DNA of 64,000 nucleotides from UBA9676 sp963741615 (GTDB taxonomy: Bacteria; Actinomycetota; Actinomycetes; Streptosporangiales; Streptosporangiaceae): positions 184,985 to 248,984 of the forward strand of contig CAVUIU010000008.1 of NCBI GenBank assembly GCA_963741615.1. Reading direction: 5' to 3'. The notes beneath the pieces are model-generated. The model was given only the letters and a program-made list of their open reading frames with translations. It was not told the origin of the DNA and ran no database searches. Shown piece after piece: positions 45,697 to 54,064 of this stretch. A program made the translations under genes and the position numbers. How positions within the stretch are numbered: the first letter of the stretch is position 1; each line of letters begins with the position of its first letter.

Positions 45697-46611
45697 ATGA
45701 CCAGGTATCTGCAGGTCAGCACCGAGATCGCGGACGACATCGCATCGGGGCTACTCGGTCCTGGGGACGAACTGCCGAGCATCCGTGACGCCGCGGACCG
45801 GTACAAGACGACCGGCTCAACTATCGGCCGCGCCTACCGCTACCTGGCCGACGCGGGCGTGATCGACGTCGCCGACCGTCGCCGTTCCCGCGTCTCAGCT
45901 GGGGGCGACGCCGCGGCCAGGAGGCTGCTTGGTGGTCATCCGGTCCTGCGGCTGGCAGGCAGCGATGACCCCGGCCTGGACATCGCGCTTCGCCAGACCG
46001 GGACCTCCGTCACCACCGTGGGGGCGCGTGGCAGTTTCCACGGCCTGACCAGGATCTGGCGCGGCACCGCCGACGCCGCAGCCATCCATCTGCGGCACCG
46101 CTCAGGCGGCCACAACAGCCCCTTCGCCCGGACGCTGCTGCGCGGCCGCCGCCCGGCGATCATCCACCTATGGCGACGCGAGCAAGGCCTGCTCACCCCC
46201 GAAGGCAACCCCGGCCACATCACCGGTCCCAGTGACCTGCGCGCCCTGCGGGTCGCCCGCCGCCACTTCGGCACCGGCACCCGTGTGCTGCTCGACCAGC
46301 TGCTGACCGAAGCGGGCATCGAGCACGCCTCCGTGACCGGTCCGGAGGCGGCATCCCACCTGGAGGTGGCCATGGCGGTCGCCTCCGGCCAAGCCGACAC
46401 CGGGCTCGGCGCCCGCGCCGCCGCCACCGCCCTCGACCTCGGCTTCGTCCCGGTCACCTGGGAAGACTTCGACATCGTGCTCAGCAGCGACGCCCTGCCC
46501 GCAGCCGAACCACTGATCGCCACCCTGCGCACACCGGCCGTGCAGTCATCGATCGACGCGCTCGGCGGCTATGACCTGTCCCGCGCTGGCTCGGTGGAAA
46601 TGCTGGCCTGA
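45697..46611 (+). CDS. GntR-type HTH fused to a periplasmic-binding-protein-like (PF12727-type) domain
   Basis: 304 aa. GntR HTH at 1-70 (STEIADDIASGLLGPGDELPSIRDAADRYKTTGSTIGRAYRYLADAGVI), then a substrate-binding fold at 85-300 (LRLAGSDDPGLDIALRQTG, ARRHFGTGTRVLLDQLLTEAGIE, ASGQADTGLGARAAATALDLGFVPVTWEDFDIVLSSD). Soluble PBP-like domains attached to HTHs sense small anions such as molybdate. ATG 45697. It faces away from modA, making it the best candidate for importer control. Confidence 0.88.
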   Translation: MTRYLQVSTEIADDIASGLLGPGDELPSIRDAADRYKTTGSTIGRAYRYLADAGVIDVADRRRSRVSAGGDAAARRLLGGHPVLRLAGSDDPGLDIALRQTGTSVTTVGARGSFHGLTRIWRGTADAAAIHLRHRSGGHNSPFARTLLRGRRPAIIHLWRREQGLLTPEGNPGHITGPSDLRALRVARRHFGTGTRVLLDQLLTEAGIEHASVTGPEAASHLEVAMAVASGQADTGLGARAAATALDLGFVPVTWEDFDIVLSSDALPAAEPLIATLRTPAVQSSIDALGGYDLSRAGSVEMLA

Positions 46612-46664
46612 CCGGTCATCCCGCCCGCCGGTAGATTGACCCGGTGCTCACCGGTAGCAGGGCA

Positions 46665-46695
46665 GGAGGCCGGCCCGGATGACGGCCGGGCCTCC
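46665..46695 (+). terminator. Hairpin after the GntR-PBP gene
   Basis: ggaggccggcc pairs with ggccgggcctcc (one bulged G), 53 bases after the regulator stop. Same sequence style as the tRNA-His terminator hairpin. Confidence 0.6.
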
Positions 46696-46704
46696 GCTCT
46701 GGCC

Positions 46705-47173
46705 TCAGTCGTGCTGGCTGATCCATATCGAGATGTGGGCGGGTTCCAGGGCCTGCTGCACCCGCCGCCGCAGCGGGCTGAACAGCGCCACCGCGGCCAG
46801 CGTCGAGGCGGCAACCGCCACCGGGGAGGAAAACGTCAGACCGCGGTAGCGCTGATGGCGAACGCGCCGCCCACCCATAGCGCGGCCACGGCCAGATACA
46901 GCCGCAGCGGCCACCGAAGCACACCCCCGAGCCCAGCAGCAGCCATCCGATCGGGTTACCCGGCTGATGCCAAGCCACCAGCAGGCCGACCCCGGCCAGC
47001 GCCAGAGTCAGCAGCGCCACCGCGACATTGTTGCCGGTGTTGCTGCCCGCGGCCCGGCCCGCCAGGCCCGCCAGCGGCAGCAAAGCCACCCCCAACGCCA
47101 GCACCAGCCCGAACAGCACGACCGCCGTGACCGGCGAGCCCAGCCGGAAGCGGCGCACCGCGGCCTCCGCCAT
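46705..47173 (-). pseudogene. Remnant of a membrane histidine-kinase/regulator N-terminal region
   Basis: One frame from ATG 47173 encodes transmembrane segments (VTAVVLFGLVLALGVALLPLAGLAG, NVAVALLTLALAGVGLLVAWHQPGNPIGWLLLG) then loses sense near 46925. A second frame ends with SSPVAVAASTLAAVALFSPLRRRVQQALE, a motif typical of the last helix of streptomycete sensor kinases. The central and kinase parts are missing, so this is a decayed gene. Confidence 0.7.
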
Positions 47174-47272
47174 CACCGGCGCCTGCCCACCTGCTTGCTG
47201 CGCTTCCCCCACGCAGCGCACGCTACCCCCGGACCGTTCCGGGAACGTTACCGTCGTCCGTAGGGTTGGCAA

Positions 47273-47809
47273 GTGCCGATTGAGCTGGTGTTTGAGACCC
47301 ATTCCACGACGGTGGATAACGAGCAGGGGCACGCCACCGGCTGGCTGCCTGGCCAGTTGTCCGAGCAGGGCCGGGCGCAGGCGCAGCAACTGGGGCGCCG
47401 CCGCAGAGGCGACGGGATCACCGCCGTGTTCAGCTCCGATCTGACCCGTGCTACCCAGACAGCATCGATTGCGTTCAGCCAGTGTGCGATCCCGGTGCTG
47501 TATGACTGGCGGCTGCGCGAATGCGATTACGGGCAGCGCAACGGGATGCCCGCAGCCGAGCTGCACGCTGGCCGGCGCGAGCACCTGGACCGCCCCTACC
47601 CGGGCGGGGAAAGCTGGCGGCAGGCCGTTGCCCGGGTCGGGCGGTTCCTCGCCGACCTGCCACTGCGCTGGAAAGGGCAGCGAGTCCTGCTCATCGGTCA
47701 TACCGCCACCCGATGGGGCCTGGACCACCTCCTCGGCGGCGTCCCGCTGGAAGACCTGATAGAGCAAGACCCCGCCTGGCAAGAAGGATGGGAGTACCGG
47801 ATCAGCTAG
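47273..47809 (+). CDS. Histidine phosphatase family protein (ETHS variant)
   Basis: 178 aa phosphoglycerate-mutase-like fold: VFETHSTTVDNEQGHATGWLPGQLSEQGRAQAQQLGRRRR, TAVFSSDLTRATQTAS, LRECDYGQRNG, LLIGHTATRWGLDHLL. The catalytic RHG is replaced by THS, keeping the His but losing the Arg. Other actinobacterial proteins share this variant, and its effect on catalysis is unknown. GTG start 47273, a few bases after an AT-poor promoter gap. Confidence 0.85.
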   Translation: MPIELVFETHSTTVDNEQGHATGWLPGQLSEQGRAQAQQLGRRRRGDGITAVFSSDLTRATQTASIAFSQCAIPVLYDWRLRECDYGQRNGMPAAELHAGRREHLDRPYPGGESWRQAVARVGRFLADLPLRWKGQRVLLIGHTATRWGLDHLLGGVPLEDLIEQDPAWQEGWEYRIS

Positions 47810-47864
47810 CCAAAGGACGCCGTGGTGGCAGCGGCAGTAGCGGGCTGAGACGCCGTAGCCGGGG

Positions 47865-48431
47865 CTACTTGCGGACGCGGAACCGAAGGATGGTGACGGC
47901 TCCTGACCGTGTGCTGTCGAGTGGTTCCAGGTCTATCCGGGCCAGGCCCGGGGGCGAGAAGAAGCGGGTGCCGCCGCCGAGCAGGACCGGCAGGACGAAC
48001 ACCAGGATCTCGTCCACGAGTCCCCGCCGCAGGCACTGGCCGGCTACGTCGGCGCCGAGGATTTCGAGGTTCTTGCCGCCCGCGGCGCGCAGCGCGGTGG
48101 CGACGGCTTCCCCGATATCACCGGTGAGGAACGTGACCGCCGGGTCCGGCGGGTCCGGCGGCTCATGGGTGAGGACGAACACCGCTCCCCCGTCGTAGGC
48201 AGGGGTCACCTCGCTCGGATTGCCGGTCATGCGCTTACCGACCTCGTAGGTCCGCCGGCCGACGAGCATGGCGCCGGTGGCCGCCATGATCTCCGGGAAC
48301 TCGTCCTCGATCGGCGCCATGAAGTCGAAGATCCAGTCCATCGCGTCGCCGGGACCGGCGGTGAACCCGTCGAGCGACATCGTTCTGTTGACGACCACTT
48401 TGCCGTTTCCCGTGCTCGTGCCGCTCACCAT
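47865..48431 (-). CDS. Dihydrofolate-reductase-like (RibD C-terminal fold) protein
   Basis: 188 aa. NADPH-fold strands and motifs KVVVNRTMSLDGFTAGPGDAMDWI, ATGAMLVGRRTYEVGKRM, VFVLTHEPP, and LGADVAGQCLRRGLVDEILVFVLPVLLGGGTRFF. Reduces an unknown heterocycle; it is not a typical folate DHFR. Confidence 0.9.
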   Translation of the reverse strand: MVSGTSTGNGKVVVNRTMSLDGFTAGPGDAMDWIFDFMAPIEDEFPEIMAATGAMLVGRRTYEVGKRMTGNPSEVTPAYDGGAVFVLTHEPPDPPDPAVTFLTGDIGEAVATALRAAGGKNLEILGADVAGQCLRRGLVDEILVFVLPVLLGGGTRFFSPPGLARIDLEPLDSTRSGAVTILRFRVRK

Positions 48432-48559
48432 GCACCTCCGAAGGAGCTTCCCGGGGCTGTCATCCCCAGGCTGCGGATGATGACGTTACGCGCCCATGTC
48501 TGCCGGGCCCCGTGGCCCGTGGCCGACCCGCTTCCCGCGGGAAAATCGGCCGGGCCCAT

Positions 48560-48859
48560 TTACAGGCCGCCGAGCAGGTCGCGCAGCGCCTGGGTGTAGG
48601 CGCCGAGTGCTGCCCGGCCGTGGCTGGTCAGGGTCACCGTGGTCTTCTGCGCGGACCCGTTCCTGGTCTTCTCGCTGCTGATGTAGTCGGCTTCTTCGAG
48701 TTTGCGCAACTGGATGATCAAGTTGCCGGGGGTGAGGCTGAGCATGTCCTGCAGGCGGGTGAAGGACAGCGCGTCGCCGTCGGGCAGTGCCGCCAGCGTC
48801 GCCACGATCCGCAACCGGGTGGGGACGTGGATCAGCGGGTCGAGCTCATCGTTGGTCAT
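48560..48859 (-). CDS. Winged-helix transcriptional regulator (MarR/ArsR-like)
   Basis: 99 aa. Single wHTH: LDPLIHVPTRLRIVATLAALPDGDALSFTRLQDMLSLTPGNLIIQLRKLEEADYISSEKTRNG, wing AQKTTVTLTSHGRAALGAYTQAL. ATG 48859 overlaps the stop of the membrane-protein gene (ATGA), so it is the second cistron. Predicted to bind the three palindromes upstream of the operon and to repress it. Confidence 0.9.
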   Translation of the reverse strand: MTNDELDPLIHVPTRLRIVATLAALPDGDALSFTRLQDMLSLTPGNLIIQLRKLEEADYISSEKTRNGSAQKTTVTLTSHGRAALGAYTQALRDLLGGL

Positions 48860-49518
48860 GCCCGGACCATGCTGCGGCGCTGCCGCCAGGCTATGGCGGC
48901 GGCGGTGCCGAGGAGCACGACGAACAGGCCCACGCCGGCGACCGCCCACGCCCCGGCCGGTCCCGCGAACACGCCCACGACGCCGACGGCGGCGACCGCG
49001 GCCGCGGTCCAGCACGCGCGCCAGTTTGACCGTGCCGCGCTGATGCCCGCCCAGGCCAGGCCGGCGCCAATCAGCGGCACCGCGGCCGGGTAGATCCCGT
49101 AGACGATCGCGTCGCTTACTCCGGCGCCAATCAGCACCCCCATGACCACGAACACGCCGACCCAGATGGCCACCCAGGCGGCGACCTCGGCCGGGCGCAG
49201 CTGGGATCTCCCGCTCACCCCGGTGGTCGCGCGCCTGGCAACCGTGACCGTCGCGACGAGGTTGACGACCGCCAGCACAACCACAACGGGGATGACCGCG
49301 GCAGTCGGCCAATGGTAGGGATGCTGTCCACGCACCGACAGCCAGACCGTGCCGTAGATGACCAGGGCGATGAACGCCCTGATCGCCACGAGCCACGGCG
49401 GGTAGGGCTCAATCTGGCGCCGGGTCTGCTGGGTGGTCTGGTCCAGCAGGTCAGCGGCCTGCCGGGGGTCGAAGTTGCCGCCGTTGCCGGCGGTGGTGGT
49501 GTCGGGTGTGTGGTTCAT
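48856..49518 (-). CDS. Polytopic membrane protein cotranscribed with a wHTH regulator
   Basis: 220 aa, five or six hydrophobic segments after a charged N-terminus (first VAIRAFIALVIYGTVWLSV, then AAVIPVVVVLAVVNLVATVTV, AAWVAIWVGVFVVMGVLIG, AAVPLIGAGLAWAGI, AAAVAAVGVVGVFAGPAGAWAVAGVGLFVVLL). The ATG at 49518 lies 4 bases after GGGAGG. Function unknown. Operon with the regulator gives a common regulator-membrane-protein pairing. Confidence 0.8.
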   Translation of the reverse strand: MNHTPDTTTAGNGGNFDPRQAADLLDQTTQQTRRQIEPYPPWLVAIRAFIALVIYGTVWLSVRGQHPYHWPTAAVIPVVVVLAVVNLVATVTVARRATTGVSGRSQLRPAEVAAWVAIWVGVFVVMGVLIGAGVSDAIVYGIYPAAVPLIGAGLAWAGISAARSNWRACWTAAAVAAVGVVGVFAGPAGAWAVAGVGLFVVLLGTAAAIAWRQRRSMVRA

Positions 49519-49536
49519 GGTGCCTCCCTCCATCGA

Positions 49537-49611
49537 CTCTATGCCATAAAGTAGACTCCGCTTTATGGCGTAAAGTCAAGGGCTCAAGCCCATGAACTTT
49601 ATGCCGTAAAG
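49537..49611. promoter_or_regulatory. Three copies of a 15-bp palindrome (operator array)
   Basis: CTCTATGCCATAAAG (49537-49551, one mismatch), CTTTATGGCGTAAAG (49561-49575) and CTTTATGCCGTAAAG (49597-49611), centred 24 and 36 bases apart, between the membrane-protein gene and the next gene. Consistent spacing makes an autoregulated operator for the wHTH protein the simplest reading. Confidence 0.8.
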
Positions 49612-49727
49612 CCGGGTGGTGGCGGGACGAGGCCAGCAAGAAGCCCAGGGTCGGCAGCCGGTACCCGCCTGCCCTGCGAAGGCCCGTGACCAGGCTGTCA
49701 GCTCACGGCGGACCGGCGGGCAGGAAG

Positions 49728-49755
49728 CCCGGCCGCCGTCGCGGCCGGGTCGTTT
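49728..49755 (+). terminator. GC hairpin with short T tail
   Basis: Stem cccggccgc / gcggccggg (49728-49736 and 49741-49749) followed by tcgtttt. It could be an attenuator or a terminator in the leader of the hydrolase-LuxR gene. Confidence 0.5.
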
Positions 49756-49814
49756 TGCATGCTCAACGTCCGGTTCTTTACTGCGCCGGCGAGGGGTGTC
49801 AGCCTGGACGGGTG

Positions 49815-50822
49815 ATGTCGCCGGTCAGGTACTGCACCACGCCCGCGGGCCGCGTCGCGTACTCGACGGTGGGTGCCGGCCCGGCGCTGGTGTGCGATTC
49901 GGGCTGGGTTACCCATCTGCGCGGGCAGCTGGAGCTGTTCTCGTTCCGCAGCTTCGTCGAGCGGCTGGCGGAGCGGTTCACCGTGATCCGCTACGACAAG
50001 CCCGGGTGCGGCCTGTCGGACCGGGACGGGCTCGACCTGTCGTTCGACGGGCAGGTGGCGGCGGCGCTGGCGGTCGCCGATGCGGTGGGCGCCGGCCGCT
50101 TCAGCCTGTTCGGCGCCTCACAGGGCGGTCAGATCGCTGCCGCGCTCGCAGCGAAGCATCCGGATCGGGTCGAGGCGCTGGTGCTGTACGGGACGTGCGC
50201 CAGCGGCGCCGATCTGGCGCCCCCCGAGGTCAGGGACTCGATCGTGGCGCTGGTGCGGGCACATTGGGGACTTGGGTCGAAGGTGCTGACCGGCATTTTC
50301 GTCCCCGATCCCACCGCCGCGGAACTGGAGGCGCTGCTGCGGTTCCAGCGGGTGAGCGCCTCTGCCACCGTGGCCAGCCAGATCCTGGGGGTCTACTACG
50401 ACACCGACGTCAGGGCATTGCTTCCGGCGATCCGGGCGCGGACGGCGGTCTTGCACCGTGAGGCGGACAGGGGTACACGTTTCGAGCTGGGGCGAGAGGT
50501 CGCCACGCTTATCCCCGGGTCGGTGCTGATCCCGTTGCCGGGTTCCAGCCACCTCTATTACCACGCCGACTGGCAAGGGGTGGCGGAGGCGATGCTCACC
50601 TTCCTCAGCGAGCCGACGAGCGCGGGTCCGCGGCTCACCGCCCGTGAGCTCGAGGTGGCCGGGCTGGTCGCCGAGGGGCTGACGAACCATTCCATCGCGG
50701 TGCGACTGTCGGTGGCGCCGCGGACGGCGGAGGCGCACGTGGAGAACATCCGGCGCAAGCTGCAGGTGCGCTCACGTGCCCAGATCGCGACGTGGGTGAC
50801 CGCGCACCGGCTGCGCCCCTGA
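49815..50822 (+). CDS. Alpha/beta hydrolase fused to a LuxR-type HTH
   Basis: 335 aa. The hydrolase domain spans about 1-260: oxyanion region, nucleophile elbow FGASQGGQ with Ser102, an acid candidate in HREADRG, and His in GSSHLYYHAD. LuxR HTH at 275-335 (LTARELEVAGLVAEGLTNHSIAVRLSVAPRTAEAHVENIRRKLQVRSRAQIATWV). A regulator that may hydrolyse or bind an ester-like signal; whether the triad is catalytic is not known. A GTG at 49812 is an alternative start. Confidence 0.88.
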   Translation: MSPVRYCTTPAGRVAYSTVGAGPALVCDSGWVTHLRGQLELFSFRSFVERLAERFTVIRYDKPGCGLSDRDGLDLSFDGQVAAALAVADAVGAGRFSLFGASQGGQIAAALAAKHPDRVEALVLYGTCASGADLAPPEVRDSIVALVRAHWGLGSKVLTGIFVPDPTAAELEALLRFQRVSASATVASQILGVYYDTDVRALLPAIRARTAVLHREADRGTRFELGREVATLIPGSVLIPLPGSSHLYYHADWQGVAEAMLTFLSEPTSAGPRLTARELEVAGLVAEGLTNHSIAVRLSVAPRTAEAHVENIRRKLQVRSRAQIATWVTAHRLRP

Positions 50823-50943
50823 GCGTCTCGGTAGTTCGCCCGATGCGCGGGGGCGGGCACGGCCCTCCCGGCCGGGGAAACCGGCGGATTGCCGGTAGTT
50901 CACCCGATTGCCCGCCGGACCTGAGCGTTCTTAGCGTCGAGGT

Positions 50944-51828
50944 ATGGCGCACGACATCAAGCCGGCCCGCCCCCCGGTCGCCGTCCGGCCCCCATCGCAG
51001 ACGAGCATTCCCGCGCTGATCAACCTGGTATACGCGGCAGCGGTGTACCTGTTCTTCGTCGTGGTGCTCGGCTACGCGGCCGGCTTCTTCATCGGTTTCG
51101 GCGTGCCCAAGGGCGTCGACCAGGGGACGCGTTCCGCCTGGCCGCTGGCGGTGGCGGTGGACGCGGGATTGCTGTTGCTGTTCGCGGTCCAGCACACCGT
51201 GATGGCCCGCCCGTGGTTCAAGCGCCGCTGGGCCCGCATCGTGCCGGCGCCCGCCGAACGGACGACGTTCGTCTTGTGCGCGAACCTGCTGCTGGCACTG
51301 CTGTTCTGGCTGTGGCGGCCGGTCCGCGGGACCGTCTGGAACTTGTCCGGGCCGGGCGCCTACGCGCTGCTCGCCGTCTACCTGGCCGGCTGGGCGGTGG
51401 CCGTCAGGTCCACCTTCCTGATCAGTCACTTCGACCTGTTCGGGCTGCGGCAGGCATACCTGCATGCGCGGGGCGCCCGTTACCGCCCGCCACCGTTCAC
51501 CGAGCGCGGCCTTTACCGGCGCATCCGGCATCCGCTCATGGCCGGATTCGTGGTCGTCTTCTGGTCGGCGCCCACGATGACGGTCGGCCACCTGCTGTTC
51601 GCGGCCGCCGCGACCGGCTACATCCTGGCCGGCATCGCGTTCGAGGAACATGACCTGAAGCTGTCCCTCGGCCAGCCCTACACCTCGTACCGGGCCCGCG
51701 TGCCCGCGCTCATCCCCCATCCCCGGGGCCGCCCTCAGCGGAGCGCGGTAAACGAGCGCCCTCAGCGGAGCGCGGAACACGAACAGTCTCAGCGGAGCGC
51801 GGAAAACCAATGGGAGAAGACGACATGA
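50944..51828 (+). CDS. mddA: Methanethiol S-methyltransferase (MddA-like)
   Basis: 294 aa integral membrane protein. Five or so hydrophobic segments, and motifs FAVQHTVMARPWFKRRW and YRRIRHPLMAGFVVVFWSAPTMTVGHLLFA, typical of NnrU/ICMT-fold MddA, which converts methanethiol to dimethyl sulfide with SAM. The C-terminus carries three copies of a 27-bp repeat (PQRSA motif, about 51733-51810). Overlaps the following LLM gene by ATGA. Confidence 0.85.
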   Translation: MAHDIKPARPPVAVRPPSQTSIPALINLVYAAAVYLFFVVVLGYAAGFFIGFGVPKGVDQGTRSAWPLAVAVDAGLLLLFAVQHTVMARPWFKRRWARIVPAPAERTTFVLCANLLLALLFWLWRPVRGTVWNLSGPGAYALLAVYLAGWAVAVRSTFLISHFDLFGLRQAYLHARGARYRPPPFTERGLYRRIRHPLMAGFVVVFWSAPTMTVGHLLFAAAATGYILAGIAFEEHDLKLSLGQPYTSYRARVPALIPHPRGRPQRSAVNERPQRSAEHEQSQRSAENQWEKTT

Positions 51829-52808
51829 GCAGCAGGACAGTGGCCAGCCCGGCGACGGGGCCGGCGGACGCGGGAGGCCGCGCGGCCGCACCGGCCCGGA
51901 TCGGCATGTTCACCCCCTTCGGCCTGCTCGAGCAGGGGCCGGAGGCTGCCCGCGCATTTCTGACGCAGGCCGGCCGGGCGGGCATCGACCACGTCTGCTG
52001 CGGAGACCACGTGAGCTTCTTCGCGGGCCTGGGATTCGACGGGCTCGTGCAGGCCACCGCGCTGGCGATGCTTCACCCCACACTGCCCGTCCATACCGGC
52101 GTGTACCTGCTGCCGCTGCGCCATCCCGTGCTGGTGGCCCGCCAGCTCGCCGACATCGCCCAGCTCGCCCCCGGACGTCTCGTCTTCGGCGTCGGGGTGG
52201 GTGGTGAGGATCGCCACGAGGTGGCGATCTGCGGGGTGGACCCAGCAACCCGGGGCGCGCGGATGAACGAATGCCTCACCATCGTGCGCCAGCTCCTGAC
52301 CGGTAAGCCGGTCACCTTCCACGGCACGTTCTTCGACCTCGACGAAGCAGTCATCGCCCCCGCACCGGCGCAGGCGATCCCCATCCTCGTCGGCGGGCGT
52401 TCCGACGCGGCGATCAGGCGCGCGGGCCGCCTCGGCGATGGGTGGCTGGGCATCTGGAACTCCCCCCGCCGTTTCGCCGCCGCCGTCGAGATGGCCGCGG
52501 CGGAGGCCGCCCGCGCGGACCGGCCCGACCCGCCGGGCCGTCACGCGATGCAGGTATGGTGCGGGCTCGCTGACTCCAAGGAAGCTGCCCGCGCCTGCCT
52601 CGCGCCGGCGATGGAGGCCTTCTACCAGCTCCCGTTCGAGCGCTTCGAGCGCTATTGCCCCTACGGCACCGCCGCAGACGTCGCCGAGTTCCTCGCGCCC
52701 TACGCCGCCGCGGGCTGCACCGAATTCAACCTCATCCCCCAGTCACCCGACCCTCACCAGGCCATTGCCGGCACGGCAGCCGTGAAGAGATGGCTGGCAC
52801 CGGCGTGA
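51825..52808 (+). CDS. LLM-class flavin (F420)-dependent oxidoreductase
   Basis: 327 aa. Bacterial-luciferase-like TIM barrel: IGMFTPFGLLEQGPEAARAFLTQAGRAGIDHVCCGDHVSFF, HTGVYLLPLRHPVLVARQLADIAQLAPGRLVFGVGVGGEDRHEVAICGVD, and ILVGGRSDAAIRRAGRLGDGWL. Reduces or oxidises an unknown small molecule, likely with F420 given the host. ATGA overlap ties it to the mddA gene. Confidence 0.88.
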   Translation: MSSRTVASPATGPADAGGRAAAPARIGMFTPFGLLEQGPEAARAFLTQAGRAGIDHVCCGDHVSFFAGLGFDGLVQATALAMLHPTLPVHTGVYLLPLRHPVLVARQLADIAQLAPGRLVFGVGVGGEDRHEVAICGVDPATRGARMNECLTIVRQLLTGKPVTFHGTFFDLDEAVIAPAPAQAIPILVGGRSDAAIRRAGRLGDGWLGIWNSPRRFAAAVEMAAAEAARADRPDPPGRHAMQVWCGLADSKEAARACLAPAMEAFYQLPFERFERYCPYGTAADVAEFLAPYAAAGCTEFNLIPQSPDPHQAIAGTAAVKRWLAPA

Positions 52809-52814
52809 CTGAGC

Positions 52815-53801
52815 TCAGGGCTCGGCCAGGTCCGCTGGTGGGCGGCGGGCGGTGGCGTGGCTGGTGTGCGCGGGGCCCAGCTGCAACAGCATCTGGACCG
52901 GCCCGGGGAGCGCCAGGCGGTCCCGGATCAGGTCGCGGATCGCGGCGGCTTCCAGCGGCTGCGTGTGCAGGCTGGCGAACACCCATCTGCTGGCCGCGTG
53001 TGCCAGCAGCCGGTGCAGAGCCTGGCCTGCGCGGAGCCAGTCGGCCCGGCCATCACCGGGCGTCAGCAGCAGCGCGGTGACGGCGGGCGGCCCGCCGTCG
53101 GCCAGCAGGCCGAGGCCACGGCCCAGGTCGAAGTCACGCTGCGGCAGCCGCCCTGGCGGCCGGCCGGCGCCGGCGCGGAAGGCGCTGGCGGGGACGCCGT
53201 CGCGAGCGGCGTCGGCCACGCTCCGGCTCCACCGCCGCACCTCTGCCTGGGCCGCCGGATCGAGATCCTGCCTGCGGCCGGCCGCGCCGACGACGTCGGC
53301 CAGCTTCTGGTAGCCGATGGCGTCGACGAGCACGAGCGTGGCACCCTCGGCCAGCGCGTCGTGCTGCAGTCCCGGAACAAGCCCGTCGGGCAGCGGGCCG
53401 GGAGCGAACGGCCCGCGGTGAGTGTGCCGATGCGGCAGCGCCTCCAGCAACTGGCGTTCCCTGGCGGTCATCGGCTCCGCTGCCCCCATCCTCACCCGGG
53501 CGAGCAACCGCAGCTGGGCCGGTTCCGGGAGCAGCTCGACGTCCGGCAGGTACCCGAGCGAACGCACCGCGAGCCGCAGCCCGAACAGGGCAGCGCCGCA
53601 GCTGATGAGCATCTCCCGGCCAACCGGATCGACTTTCAGCTTGCGGCGCTGGTCGGCGTACAGCTCGATCGCGTGCCGGCCGACCCGGAACCGCCACGGC
53701 TGGGTGTTGTGCACCGATGGCGCACGGGCCGCCGTGCCGATCAGGTAGTCGGCCTGATCGGCAGGGATCGGCACCACTGGCCGGCCTGCCGCCTCTGTCA
53801 T
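52815..53801 (-). CDS. Acg-family nitroreductase-like FMN protein
   Basis: 328 aa. Double nitroreductase fold: LIGTAARAPSVHNTQPWRFRVGRHAIELYADQRRKL, then GREMLISCGAALFGLRLAVRSLGYLPDVELLP, ending in RDRLALPGPVQMLLQLGPA. The family (Mycobacterium Acg, dormancy-regulated) binds FMN and often lacks the usual nitroreductase activity. Convergent with the LLM gene, the two stops lying 6 bases apart. A GTG at 53810 is an alternative start. Confidence 0.88.
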   Translation of the reverse strand: MTEAAGRPVVPIPADQADYLIGTAARAPSVHNTQPWRFRVGRHAIELYADQRRKLKVDPVGREMLISCGAALFGLRLAVRSLGYLPDVELLPEPAQLRLLARVRMGAAEPMTARERQLLEALPHRHTHRGPFAPGPLPDGLVPGLQHDALAEGATLVLVDAIGYQKLADVVGAAGRRQDLDPAAQAEVRRWSRSVADAARDGVPASAFRAGAGRPPGRLPQRDFDLGRGLGLLADGGPPAVTALLLTPGDGRADWLRAGQALHRLLAHAASRWVFASLHTQPLEAAAIRDLIRDRLALPGPVQMLLQLGPAHTSHATARRPPADLAEP

Positions 53802-54064
53802 GCTGCCCACCCACCCTCTGCGCGTGGCCAGGCTCCCTCCGCTGGGCCGGGAACTCCAGGGCCGTAAGGCGGGCCCTGGAGGTGTCCAAGGTCCCGCGAG
53901 GGCGAGGCGGCGCCCCCCGACGGGCGGGCACATACGTAGAATCTGGGCGGCACGCCTGCCGCGGACTGATGGGATCACGCAGATGGATCAGGTTCCCCGG
54001 ACATCGATCGCTGGGTCAGCGACCGCGGCGCTCGCGATTCCCCGTCTCCGCCCAGGATGCCGGC

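Noticed and set aside
41943..49755. Genomic island integrated at tRNA-His
   Set aside because: No integrase, no direct repeat of the tRNA 3' end was found; the accessory look is only suggestive.
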